Source: Devosia sp. YIM 151766 (GTDB lineage: Bacteria; Pseudomonadota; Alphaproteobacteria; Rhizobiales; Devosiaceae). From it: a stretch of 64,000 nucleotides of DNA. The notes beneath the pieces are model-generated. The model saw only the letters and a list, made by a program, of their open reading frames with translations, did not search any database and was not told where the DNA came from. Position 1 is the stretch's first letter. Every line of letters starts with the position of its first letter. Of this stretch, positions 19,581 through 28,000 are shown one piece after another. The position numbers and the translations under genes are program-made. The DNA lies in assembly GCF_030285925.1 (NCBI RefSeq), contig NZ_CP127251.1, positions 1,550,001 to 1,614,000 on the forward strand, read 5' to 3'.

Positions 19581-20872
19581 CCCGGCCCCTGCTCATTGAA
19601 AATGCCCGCATCGTCGATCCGGCTTCCAACACCGATCACGGAGGCGCGGTGCTGGTCGAGGACGGCCGCATCATCGACCTGGCCCTGGGCGGGCCGGTCG
19701 GCGTGCCCGATGGCGCCGAAGTCATCGACGCCCAAGGCCTGGTGCTGGCGCCCGGCCTTATCGACATGCGCGTCTTTGTCGGCGAGCCGGGCAAGGAATA
19801 TCGCGAGACCCTGGCCTCGGCCGGCGCGGCGGCGGTGGCCGGCGGCGTCACCTCCTTCGTGATGATGCCCGATACCATGCCGGTAGTGGACGATGGCGCG
19901 CTGGTGGATTTCCTCATTCGCCGCGCCGAAGCCCAGTCTCCGGCCCGCATTCTGCCCGCCGCCGCCATCACCAAGGGGCTCGGCGGTCAGGAAATCACCG
20001 AATTCGGCCTGCTCAAGGAAGCCGGCGCCGTCTGCCTGACCGATGGCGCTTCCTCCATCCAGTCGAGCGCCCTGCTGCGCAGCGCCATGTCCTATGCCGC
20101 CAATTTCGACATGGCTTTCGTTCACCACCTCGCCGATGCGGAACTGGTGGGCGACGGGGTGATGAATGAAGGCTTTTTCGCCACGATCCTCGGCTTGCGC
20201 GGCATTCCGCGCGAGGCCGAGACCATTCCCCTGGCGCGCGACCTGCAATTGGCCGCCCTCACCCAGGTCCGCTACCACGCCGCCCAGATTTCCACGGCAG
20301 CATCGGTGGCGCTGGTGCAGGCCGCCAAAACCGGTAATTCCAGGGTTACCGCAGGCGTGTCGATCAACAATCTCTGCCTCAACGAAAACGACATCGGCCG
20401 CTATCGCACCTATTTCAAGCTCAACCCGCCACTGCGCAGCGAGGACGACCGCCAGGCGATGATCGAGGGCCTGCGCTCCGGCGCCATCGACACCATCCAT
20501 TCCGACCACGATCCGCAGGACAGCGAGGTCAAGCGCCAGCCCTTCGCCGAGGCCTCCGATGGCGCCATCGGCCTCGAAACCCTGCTCGCCGCCGCCCTGC
20601 GCCTGGTCCATTCCGGCGAAGTGGACCTGCTGACCGTGCTCCGGGCCATGACCATCCGGCCGGCGGAAATCCTCGGCCTCGAAGCCGGCCGCATCGCCCG
20701 CGGCGCGCCGGCCGATCTCATCGTCTTCGACCTCGATCATCCCTGGCAGGTGCGAGAGCGCGAACTGCGCTCCAAGTCGCGCAATACCAGTTTTGAAAAT
20801 GCCCGCCTGCAAGGCAAGGTCATGCGCACCATTGTCGGCGGCAAGACAATGTTCGGGCACGAAGAGGTTTAG
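19577..20872 (+). CDS. pyrC: dihydroorotase-like protein (PyrC'), metal ligands replaced, probably non-catalytic
   Basis: A 431-residue amidohydrolase with a type I dihydroorotase frame ([40 protein letters not shown] then [17 protein letters not shown]). The metal-binding HxH expected after LID is Arg65-Val-Phe67. Further family His positions are also changed: the second His of the HIAH segment is Gln (YHAAQIST), the PHH loop reads INN (GVSINNLCL), and DHAPH reads DHDPQ. Active enzymes need these ligands. A non-catalytic PyrC' bound to ATCase is known in pseudomonads, and the ATGA overlap with pyrB fits that role. A true DHOase should then be encoded elsewhere. Confidence 0.9.
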   Translation: MTRPLLIENARIVDPASNTDHGGAVLVEDGRIIDLALGGPVGVPDGAEVIDAQGLVLAPGLIDMRVFVGEPGKEYRETLASAGAAAVAGGVTSFVMMPDTMPVVDDGALVDFLIRRAEAQSPARILPAAAITKGLGGQEITEFGLLKEAGAVCLTDGASSIQSSALLRSAMSYAANFDMAFVHHLADAELVGDGVMNEGFFATILGLRGIPREAETIPLARDLQLAALTQVRYHAAQISTAASVALVQAAKTGNSRVTAGVSINNLCLNENDIGRYRTYFKLNPPLRSEDDRQAMIEGLRSGAIDTIHSDHDPQDSEVKRQPFAEASDGAIGLETLLAAALRLVHSGEVDLLTVLRAMTIRPAEILGLEAGRIARGAPADLIVFDLDHPWQVRERELRSKSRNTSFENARLQGKVMRTIVGGKTMFGHEEV

Positions 20873-20957
20873 CGGACGATGGCGCCCCTCCGTCACCTCA
20901 CCCTCGAACCCCGCCCCGCTTCCGGCTAGGCTGTCGCTTTCGACTCAAGGGCTTTTC

Positions 20958-22004
20958 ATGACCATTCCGTTTTTCGACGGCCATAACGACACCCTGCTGC
21001 GCCTGCTGGAAAAGCCGCGCGATACCCGGATCGACGCCTTTGTCGAAGGCACGAGGGAAGGCCATCTCGACCTGCCGCGCGCCAGGAGCGCCGGCATGGT
21101 GGGCGGCTTCTTCGCCATGTTCCCGCCACCGGTGAAGAGCGATCTGGCCAGCGTCGCCGCCAGTCCCGGCACTGGCAAAGGCGAATTGCCGCCGCTGCTG
21201 GCGCTTACCGATGCGCAGAACTCCACCAACGCTATGGCCGCGCTGCTGCTGCAATTGCAGCGCGCCGGCGCCCTCGATATCTGCCGCTCAGCCGCCGAAA
21301 TCCGCGCCGCCATCGCGGCGAACCGCTTGGCGGCGATCTTCCACATCGAAGGCGCCGAAGCCCTCGACGAAGATTTCCACGCCTTCGAAGTGCTTTACGC
21401 GGCGGGCCTGCGCTCCATCGGCATCACCTGGAGCCGCGCCAATGCCTTCGGCACCGGCGTCCCCTTCCGCCATAATGCCGATCCCGATATCGGTCCGGGC
21501 CTCACCGAGGCCGGCAAGGCCCTGGTTCGCCTCTGCGACCAGCGCGGGGTGATGATCGACCTGTCGCATCTCAACGCCGCCGGCTTCCGCGACGTCGCCG
21601 CCATATCGAGCAAGCCGCTGGTGGCCACCCATTCCAATGTCCACGCCATCAGCCCCGGCACCCGCAACCTCGTCGACTGGCAATTGGCCGCCATCCGCGA
21701 AAGCGGCGGCGTCGTCGGCCTCAACTTCGCCACCGGCTTCCTGCGCGAAGACGGAAAATTCGACCCCAATACCTCCATCGAACTGATGGTGCGCCATGTC
21801 GACGCCCTGGTCGAAGCCCTCGGCGAGGACGGCGTGGCCCTGGGCAGCGACTTCGACGGCGCCATGATCCCCAACGCCATCGCCGACGTCACCGGCGTTC
21901 CCAAACTGCTCCAGGCCCTGCTCGACAAGGGCTATGGCGACAAGCTGGTCCGCAAGATCGCGCTGGATAACTGGCTGGACCTGGTGGAACGGGTGATCGG
22001 GTAA
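20958..22004 (+). CDS. membrane-dipeptidase-like metallopeptidase (peptidase M19)
   Basis: A 348-residue amidohydrolase-fold protein of the renal dipeptidase family, which cleaves dipeptides, including D-amino acid ones, with two zinc ions. Ligands are visible: FFDGHNDT (His9, Asp11), the bridging Glu in AIFHIEGAEAL, DLSHLNAAG, VATHSNVHA and the GVALGSDFDGA Asp block near the end. No signal peptide is present, so it is likely cytosolic. The ATG at 20958 starts MTIPFFDGHND. It lies 85 nt after pyrC. Confidence 0.92.
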   Translation: MTIPFFDGHNDTLLRLLEKPRDTRIDAFVEGTREGHLDLPRARSAGMVGGFFAMFPPPVKSDLASVAASPGTGKGELPPLLALTDAQNSTNAMAALLLQLQRAGALDICRSAAEIRAAIAANRLAAIFHIEGAEALDEDFHAFEVLYAAGLRSIGITWSRANAFGTGVPFRHNADPDIGPGLTEAGKALVRLCDQRGVMIDLSHLNAAGFRDVAAISSKPLVATHSNVHAISPGTRNLVDWQLAAIRESGGVVGLNFATGFLREDGKFDPNTSIELMVRHVDALVEALGEDGVALGSDFDGAMIPNAIADVTGVPKLLQALLDKGYGDKLVRKIALDNWLDLVERVIG

Positions 22005-22054
22005 GGCGCGGCACCGCCGCCGGCCCTTCTCCAATTCGTCCCCTTTCCCCAAAT

Positions 22055-22126
22055 CGTCACCCTCGCGCTTGACGCGAGGGCGTTACCGACATCGCAAGAG
22101 CCCTCGCGTCGAGCGCGAGGGTGACG
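22055..22126. repeat. family B palindromic repeat, copy 1
   Basis: Arms CGTCACCCTCGCGCTTGACG (then CGAGGG) and CCCTCGCGTCGAGCGCGAGG (then GTGACG) make a large inverted repeat, and each arm is itself a CTCGCG...CGCGAG hairpin. The same element is at 31731-31797, 50534-50598 and 54722-54803. Confidence 0.85.
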
Positions 22127-22160
22127 AGCGGTGGGAATAAGGCGCGTCGGTTTTTTCGGC

Positions 22161-24749
22161 CTATTCCGCCTTGGCCTTCTTCGCCGGAGCCTTCTTCGCC
22201 GGAGCCTTTTTCGCGGCCGGTTTCTTGGCGGCGGCCTTTCGCGCCGGTGCTTTCTTCTTGCCGCCGCCGGCTTCGGCCTTTGCGGCGATCAGGGCCACGG
22301 CCTGGTCCAGCGTCACCTCTTCGGGCTTGAGGTCCTTGGGCAGGGTGGCGTTGATCTTGCCCTGATTGACATAGGGTCCGTAGCGGCCGGCGCGCACCGT
22401 GATCGGGCCGTCATCGTGCTCGAAGGTCTGGATCGCGGCGACAGCCGCCCCGCGCCCGCCGCGTCCGCCGCTGGCGGCCTTTTGCGCGATCAGATCAACG
22501 GCGCGGTTGAGCCCGACCGTGAACACTTCTTCAACATCCGGCAGATTGGCATATTTGCCGTCATGCAGCAGGAAGGGCCCATAGCGCCCGAGGCCCGCCG
22601 AAATCGGCAGCCCGCTTTCCGGATGCAGCCCCACTTCGCGCGGCAGCGACAGCAATTGCAGCGCCTTGTCCAGCGTCAGGCTGGCCGGTTCCCAGCCTTT
22701 GGGCAGCGAGCTTCGCTTGGGCTCCTTGCCCTCGCCGAGCTGCACATAGGGCCCGAAACGGCCCGTCTTGAGGAACACGTCCTCACCCGATTCCGGGTCG
22801 GTGCCGAGCACGCCGTCGCCGGCGGCGGCTTCCGAGGACTGGCCGCTGGCCGCATCGGAAAGCTGCATCGTATGCTTGCATTCGGGATAGTTCGAGCAGC
22901 CGATAAAGGCGCCGAACTTGCCCAGCTTCAGCGACAGCGTGCCGGTGCCGCAGGTGGGGCAGCGGCGCGGATCGGACCCGTCTTCCCGGGGCGGGAAGAT
23001 GTGATCCGCGAGCAGGTCGTTGAGCGCGTCGAGCACTTCGGAGACGCGCAAATCCTTGATTTCCTCGGTGGCGGCGGTGAAATCGCGCCAGAAATCGCGC
23101 AGCACCTGCTTGTAATCGAGCTGGCCGGCGGAAATCTCGTCGAGCTGCTCTTCCAGCCCCGCCGTGAAGCCATATTCGACATAGCGCGAGAAGAAACTTT
23201 CGAGAAAGGCGGTGACGATGCGGCCGCGATCCTCCGGATGCAGCGCCTTGCCCTCGAGCCGGACATAGTCGCGGTCCTTGAGCGTGGTCAACGTCGCCGC
23301 ATAGGTGGACGGCCGGCCAATGCCCAGCTCTTCCATCTTCTTGATCAGGCTGGCTTCCGTATAGCGCGCCGGCGGCTGGGTGAAATGCTGGGCGATCTCG
23401 ACCTGTTCGAGATTCGGCTTGTCGCCCACCTGCAGCGGCGGCAATTCGCGGCCGTCCACGTCGTCCTCGTCGCCATCGCCCTTGGCCTCGACGCCATATA
23501 GCGTCAGGAAGCCGGGAAAGGTCACCACCGAGCCGGTGGCCCGCAGCGAGACCGCGCGGCCCGGCACATTGACCGCGACATCGACGCTGGTGCGGTCGAT
23601 GGCGGCGGAAGCCATCTGGCTGGCCAGCGTACGCTTCCAGATCAGCCCATAGAGCTTGGCCTGATCGGCATCGAGATTGAGGCTTTCGGGCCGCTTGAAC
23701 ATGTCGGTGGGGCGGATGGCCTCGTGCGCTTCCTGCGCATTTTTGGCCTTGGACTGGTAGATGCGGGCTTTTTCCGGCAGATATTGCTCGCCGAAATATT
23801 TTCCGATCACCGAGCGCGCCATGGCGATGCCCTCCGGCGCCATCTGCACGGCATCGGTTCGCATATAAGTGATCAGCCCGTCCTCATAGAGCCGCTGGGC
23901 GATCTGCATGGTCCGGCTGGGCGACAGGCCCAGGCGCGACGAGGCATCCTGTTGCAGCGACGAGGTGGTGAACGGCGCATAGGGGTGGCGCTTGGTCGGC
24001 TTCTTTTCGACATTGGCCACATTGAACTGGCCGCTTTCGATCAGCGCCTTGAGCGCGCCGGCATCCTCGCCATTCTTGATGTCGAGCTTGTCGGTCTTCT
24101 TGCCGTCGACGGCAAAGAGCCGTGCCAGGAAGCTCTTGCCGCCCTGCTCCAGCTTGGCCTCGACCGACCAATATTCGTCCGCCTTGAATTTCTCGATCTC
24201 CGATTCACGGTCGGAAACCAGCCGCAAGGCCACCGATTGCACCCGCCCCGCCGAGCGCGAGCCCGGCAGCTTGCGCCACAGGATCGGCGACAGGGTGAAG
24301 CCCACCAGATAATCGAGCGCCCGGCGCGCCAGATAGGCGTCGACCAGCGGCATGTCGATATCGCGCGGCTTGGCCATGGCCGCCAGCACCGCGTCCTTGG
24401 TGATGGCGTTGAACACCACCCGCTGCACCGGCACGTCCTTCTTCAGCGCCTTCCTGGCCCGCAGCACGTCCAGGATATGCCAGGAAATCGCCTCGCCTTC
24501 GCGATCCGGGTCGGTGGCGAGGATCAGGCCATCGGCGCCCTTGAGCGCGCCGGCAATGTCGGCAATGCGCTTTTTGGAGGCGGTGTCGACTTCCCAGGAC
24601 ATGGCGAAGTCTTCATCGGGACGCACCGATCCGTCCTTGGCCGGCAAATCGCGGACATGGCCGAAGCTGGCGAGAACTTCATAATCCTTGCCCAGATACT
24701 TGTTGATTGTCTTGGCCTTGGCCGGACTTTCAACGACGACGACCTTCAT
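22161..24749 (-). CDS. topA: DNA topoisomerase I
   Basis: An 862-residue type IA topoisomerase that relaxes negative supercoils. It has a TOPRIM domain (VVVESPAKAKTINKYLG, DPDREGEAISWH), the cleavage domain with active-site Tyr near residue 295 in LITYMRTDAV, one zinc ribbon (CPTCGTG...CSNYPEC), several C-terminal FGPYVQLG/YGPFLLHDG/YGPYVNQG repeats, and a Lys/Ala-rich tail of about 30 residues (KKAPARKAAAKKPAAKKA). The tail resembles histone H1-like extensions and probably adds nonspecific DNA binding. The length fits alphaproteobacterial TopA. It is a single gene. Confidence 0.97.
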   Translation of the reverse strand: MKVVVVESPAKAKTINKYLGKDYEVLASFGHVRDLPAKDGSVRPDEDFAMSWEVDTASKKRIADIAGALKGADGLILATDPDREGEAISWHILDVLRARKALKKDVPVQRVVFNAITKDAVLAAMAKPRDIDMPLVDAYLARRALDYLVGFTLSPILWRKLPGSRSAGRVQSVALRLVSDRESEIEKFKADEYWSVEAKLEQGGKSFLARLFAVDGKKTDKLDIKNGEDAGALKALIESGQFNVANVEKKPTKRHPYAPFTTSSLQQDASSRLGLSPSRTMQIAQRLYEDGLITYMRTDAVQMAPEGIAMARSVIGKYFGEQYLPEKARIYQSKAKNAQEAHEAIRPTDMFKRPESLNLDADQAKLYGLIWKRTLASQMASAAIDRTSVDVAVNVPGRAVSLRATGSVVTFPGFLTLYGVEAKGDGDEDDVDGRELPPLQVGDKPNLEQVEIAQHFTQPPARYTEASLIKKMEELGIGRPSTYAATLTTLKDRDYVRLEGKALHPEDRGRIVTAFLESFFSRYVEYGFTAGLEEQLDEISAGQLDYKQVLRDFWRDFTAATEEIKDLRVSEVLDALNDLLADHIFPPREDGSDPRRCPTCGTGTLSLKLGKFGAFIGCSNYPECKHTMQLSDAASGQSSEAAAGDGVLGTDPESGEDVFLKTGRFGPYVQLGEGKEPKRSSLPKGWEPASLTLDKALQLLSLPREVGLHPESGLPISAGLGRYGPFLLHDGKYANLPDVEEVFTVGLNRAVDLIAQKAASGGRGGRGAAVAAIQTFEHDDGPITVRAGRYGPYVNQGKINATLPKDLKPEEVTLDQAVALIAAKAEAGGGKKKAPARKAAAKKPAAKKAPAKKAPAKKAKAE

Positions 24750-24947
24750 TAGGGGATCCGTTCCGCAACTGCATTCGAAGAGCGCGCAACATGGTGAAGG
24801 CGATTGCCGGTGTCAACGGGGCGGGTTTTTACGGTGGCAGCCAGAAATTCCTCGCCTATCGTCATTGCCCGGTTTATCCGGGCAATCCATGCTAAGGCGA
24901 ACCGGCCGCGCCTGAACGGACTATCCGGGGATGACGAATAAAGCGAT

Positions 24948-25967
24948 ATGACCGATTTCCAAGCCAGACTGACCCCCGATTTCGATCTTTCGGCCCGCAA
25001 TAGTCTTGCCCTCAAGGCCCGCTCGCGCTTCGGCCTCGGCATTACCGATGCGGCATGGCTGCCGGAGCTTTTTGCCAGCGCCGCCGACCTGTCCCTGCCG
25101 GTACGCATTCTTGGCGGCGGCAGCAATGTCGTGCTCGCGCCGGCCTATGACGGCATCACCGCGATCATGGCGCTCGCCGGCCGCAATATCATCGAGCAAA
25201 ACGCCGCCGGCATCCTGGTCGAAGCCCAGGCCGGCGAAACCTGGCACGATTTCGTCGCCTGGACCGTCGGGCAGGGCCTGGGCGGCATCGAGAACCTGGC
25301 CGGCATTCCCGGCACGGTGGGCGCGGCGCCGGTGCAGAATATCGGGGCCTATGGCGCCGAACTGGCCGATCACTTCGTCTCGCTCCGCGCCTATGACCGC
25401 CATACCGGGCAGCGGCGCGACTTCTCCCGCGCCGATTGCGCCTTCGCCTATCGCGACAGCATCTTCAAGCGCCAGCCGGACCGCTATATCGTCCTCTCCA
25501 TCCGCCTGCTCCTGCCGGCGCACTGGACGCCCAATCTCAATTTCGCCGGCCTTGCCGATCTGGCCGATAGCGGCGCGCTGACGCCCGAACAGGTCATGGC
25601 GCGGGTTCTGGCGCTGCGCGGCGCCAAATTGCCCGATTGGCGGGTCAATCCCAATGCCGGCTCCTTCTTCCAGAACCCCATCGTCCCGCCCGCCCAGGCC
25701 GCCCCGATCCTCGCCGAATTCCCCAGCGCCCCCAATTTCCCCCAGGCCGATGGCCGCCTGAAACTCTCCGCCGGCTGGCTCATCGAAAAATCCGGCCTCA
25801 AGGGTTTTCGCCTGGGCCCGGTCGGCATGTCGGATCGCCACGCCCTGGTCGTGGTCAATCACGGCGGCGCCGAACAGGGCGATGTCGCCGCTTTGTCCGC
25901 GCATGTGAAAGCCACGGTGCAGCAGCGGTTCGGCGTGCAATTGCACGAAGAGCCGATTTTCCTCTAA
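24948..25967 (+). CDS. murB: UDP-N-acetylenolpyruvoylglucosamine reductase, type I
   Basis: A 339-residue FAD enzyme that makes UDP-MurNAc for peptidoglycan. The FAD-binding half has LPVRILGGGSNVVLA and NLAGIPGTVGAAPVQNIGAY (then GAE), and the C-terminal half has NPNAGSFFQNP with catalytic Ser239 and the terminal LHEEPIFL Glu. The length and the sequence after GIPGTVGAAPVQNIG are those of type I MurB as in E. coli. Alphaproteobacteria normally keep a type II murB in the dcw cluster, so this may be a second, possibly acquired, copy. It is a single gene between topA and dprA. Confidence 0.92.
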   Translation: MTDFQARLTPDFDLSARNSLALKARSRFGLGITDAAWLPELFASAADLSLPVRILGGGSNVVLAPAYDGITAIMALAGRNIIEQNAAGILVEAQAGETWHDFVAWTVGQGLGGIENLAGIPGTVGAAPVQNIGAYGAELADHFVSLRAYDRHTGQRRDFSRADCAFAYRDSIFKRQPDRYIVLSIRLLLPAHWTPNLNFAGLADLADSGALTPEQVMARVLALRGAKLPDWRVNPNAGSFFQNPIVPPAQAAPILAEFPSAPNFPQADGRLKLSAGWLIEKSGLKGFRLGPVGMSDRHALVVVNHGGAEQGDVAALSAHVKATVQQRFGVQLHEEPIFL

Positions 25968-25969
25968 GC

Positions 25970-26092
25970 CCCCCATCCGGCGCTACGCGACACCTTCTCC
26001 CCGAGAGCGAGAAGAATAGGCAGCGCCGCGCCTTATTCCTCCCCCTCGGGGAGAGGGTGGATCGGCCGCAGGCCGAGACAGGTGAGGGGGAG
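25970..26092. repeat. family A intergenic palindromic repeat, copy 3
   Basis: It starts CCCCATCCGGCGCTACGCGA and ends GACAGGTGAGGGGGA, with CTTCTCCCC and CCCCTCGGGGAGAGGG in between. It fills the whole gap between the convergent murB and dprA genes. Related copies lie at 4903-4979 and 38700-38819. Confidence 0.7.
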
Positions 26093-26099
26093 ACCACCT

Positions 26100-27224
26100 C
26101 TATCTATGCCTTAACCCCACCAATTGCCCGCTCGACCATTCCACCTGTCCCGCCAGGTCCAGTTCCAGCAGCAGCACCTGCATGGCGTGGGGCGCAATCC
26201 CGGTTTGGGTGATCAGTTCATCGACCTCGACCGGCGTGGTGGACAGCGCCTCCAGCAATCGCAGCCGCTCGCTTTCCGCCGGCGGCGCCATGCCGACGCA
26301 TTCACCCTCGGGCTGCCATTCGGGATCGAACAGCGCCGTCCGCGCTGGATCGGCATTGCCGAGCCCTTCGATGATATCCTGCGCATTGGTCACCAGCCGC
26401 GCCCCCTGCTGGATCAGCGCATTGCCGCCCTCGGCGCGCGGGTCCAGCGGCGAGCCCGGCACGGCGAAGACCTCGCGATTCTGCTCAAGCGCCAGCCGCG
26501 CCGTGATCAGCGAGCCGGAGCGTTTCGCCGCCTCGACCACTACCACGCCCAACGACAGACCGGAAACCAGCCGGTTACGCCTCGGAAAGTCGCGGGCCCG
26601 CGGCTCCCAGCCCAGCGGCATTTCGGTCAGCAATGCTCCGCCATGATCGAGAATGTCATGAGCCAGCGGAATGTTTTCCTGCGGATAGATGCAGTCGAAG
26701 CCGCCGGCCAGAACCGCCATCGTGCCGGTGTCGAGCGCGGCGCGATGGGCGGCGCTGTCGATGCCGCGCGCCAGCCCCGAGACCACGCAATAGCCCTGCC
26801 CGCCCAATTCTCCCGCCAGCAGCCGCGTCATCTTCAACCCGGCGGCCGAGGCATTGCGGGCGCCGACAATGCCCACGCTGCGCTGCCAGTCGAGCTTGTC
26901 GCCGCCCGCCATGGTCAGCAGTGGCGGCGCCCCGGCAATGTAATTGAGATGGCGCGGATAATCCGGCTCTCCCTGCGCCACCAGCCGGGCGCCATAACGC
27001 GACAGCCCGGCGATCTCGTCTTCGGCCCGGCTCTGGCCGATGACCTCCAGCCGTCGCCCTGCCCGCTTGCTCAGGTCCGGCAGAGCGGCAATGGCCGCCT
27101 CGGCCGAGCCGAAGCGATTGAGCAATTGGCGGAAGGTGACCGGGCCAATATTGTCGGTGCGGACCAGCCGCAGCCAGGCGATGCGTTGGGCGGGCGTGAG
27201 TGTCGTATGCCCCCGCCCCGCCAA
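26100..27224 (-). CDS. dprA: DNA-processing protein DprA
   Basis: A 374-residue protein that binds single-stranded DNA and loads RecA during natural transformation. An N-terminal helical/SAM-like part (RIAWLRLVRTDNIGPVTFRQ) precedes the Rossmann-like DprA domain (VGIVGARNASAAGLKMTRLL, VVSGLARGIDSAAHRAAL, TEMPLGWEPRARDFPRRNRL, VVEAAKRSGSLITARLALEQ, VFAVPGSPLDPRAEGGNALI). A winged-helix C-terminal domain (TTPVEVDELITQTGIAPHAM) follows. The TTG at 27224 is chosen because the frame upstream overlaps plsY; a GAAGG lies about 9 nt before it. It follows plsY by 2 nt, so the two are one operon. Confidence 0.93.
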   Translation of the reverse strand: MAGRGHTTLTPAQRIAWLRLVRTDNIGPVTFRQLLNRFGSAEAAIAALPDLSKRAGRRLEVIGQSRAEDEIAGLSRYGARLVAQGEPDYPRHLNYIAGAPPLLTMAGGDKLDWQRSVGIVGARNASAAGLKMTRLLAGELGGQGYCVVSGLARGIDSAAHRAALDTGTMAVLAGGFDCIYPQENIPLAHDILDHGGALLTEMPLGWEPRARDFPRRNRLVSGLSLGVVVVEAAKRSGSLITARLALEQNREVFAVPGSPLDPRAEGGNALIQQGARLVTNAQDIIEGLGNADPARTALFDPEWQPEGECVGMAPPAESERLRLLEALSTTPVEVDELITQTGIAPHAMQVLLLELDLAGQVEWSSGQLVGLRHR

Positions 27225-27226
27225 GA

Positions 27227-27835
27227 TCAGCCGGCCTTCTTGCCGCCGTCGATCCTGGACTCGGTTCCCCTGAGCAACCGGCCGATATTGTCCCGGTGCT
27301 GGAAGAACAGCAGCAGGGCCAGCGCCAGCACCACGAGGGCCAGCCGCTCGCTGCCCAGCACATAGGCGAAGATCGGGGCCGTGGCCGCCGCCGTCAGCGC
27401 CGCCAGCGACGAGATCTTGCGGGCCAGGGCGATCAGCAGCCACACGGCGCAGAAGATCAGTCCCACCGGCCAGTTCAGCGCCAGCAGCGAACCGATCATC
27501 ACCGCCACGCCCTTGCCGCCCTTGAAGCCGAGCCAGGCCGGAAAGCAATGCCCGAGGAAAGCTCCCAAAGCCGCCACCCGCGCCGCGTCCTCGCCCCAGA
27601 AATGCCGCGCGATCAGGATAGGCACCACGGCCTTGAGCGCGTCGAGCACCAGGGTCGCCGCCGCCAGCCGCCTATCGCCGGTGCGCAGCACATTGGTGGC
27701 GCCGATATTGCCCGAGCCGATAGTGCGGATATCGCCCAGCCCGGCCGCCCGGGTCAGCAGCAATCCGAAGGGGATCGACCCGGCCAGATAGCCCAGCGCG
27801 GCGGCATAGATCAGCGGTAGAATGTCGGCGGCCAT
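27227..27835 (-). CDS. plsY: acyl phosphate:glycerol-3-phosphate acyltransferase
   Basis: A 202-residue integral membrane enzyme that acylates glycerol 3-phosphate at position 1 from acyl phosphate, the first step of phospholipid synthesis. It has five or more transmembrane helices and the conserved cytosolic blocks [44 protein letters not shown] and the closing region [16 protein letters not shown]. The ATG at 27835 starts [25 protein letters not shown] lies about 10 nt upstream. It is the first gene of the plsY-dprA unit and is divergent from rnr. Confidence 0.95.
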   Translation of the reverse strand: MAADILPLIYAAALGYLAGSIPFGLLLTRAAGLGDIRTIGSGNIGATNVLRTGDRRLAAATLVLDALKAVVPILIARHFWGEDAARVAALGAFLGHCFPAWLGFKGGKGVAVMIGSLLALNWPVGLIFCAVWLLIALARKISSLAALTAAATAPIFAYVLGSERLALVVLALALLLFFQHRDNIGRLLRGTESRIDGGKKAG

Positions 27836-27944
27836 GAAAACGGCGTCTCCCTTTTGCAGCAGATTTAGCCTCTTGGGCGGTCCGCTCACAAGGGGGCAGG
27901 CGCTTTTGCCCCCGGGGCCGTGTCAATTCCCGCGAAAACGAAAT

Positions 27945-27973
27945 TTGGCAAAGCGCCGACGATCACCTACATA
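27945..27973 (+). promoter_or_regulatory. candidate promoter of rnr
   Basis: TTGGCA (27945-27950) and TACATA (27968-27973) are separated by 17 nt. Transcription would start near 27980, downstream of the GTG at 27920. That supports the ATG at 28001 as the rnr start. Confidence 0.45.
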
Positions 27974-28000
27974 AAGGTCAATTCCCCTAAGCCCCCGCTC

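Noticed and set aside
27225..27548. N-terminal extension of dprA
   Set aside because: It overlaps plsY out of frame, and the DprA family homology begins after the TTG at 27224.
27920..28000. GTG 27920 as the rnr start
   Set aside because: It lies before a likely -35/-10 pair (27945-27973), and the added residues do not look like an RNase R N-terminus.
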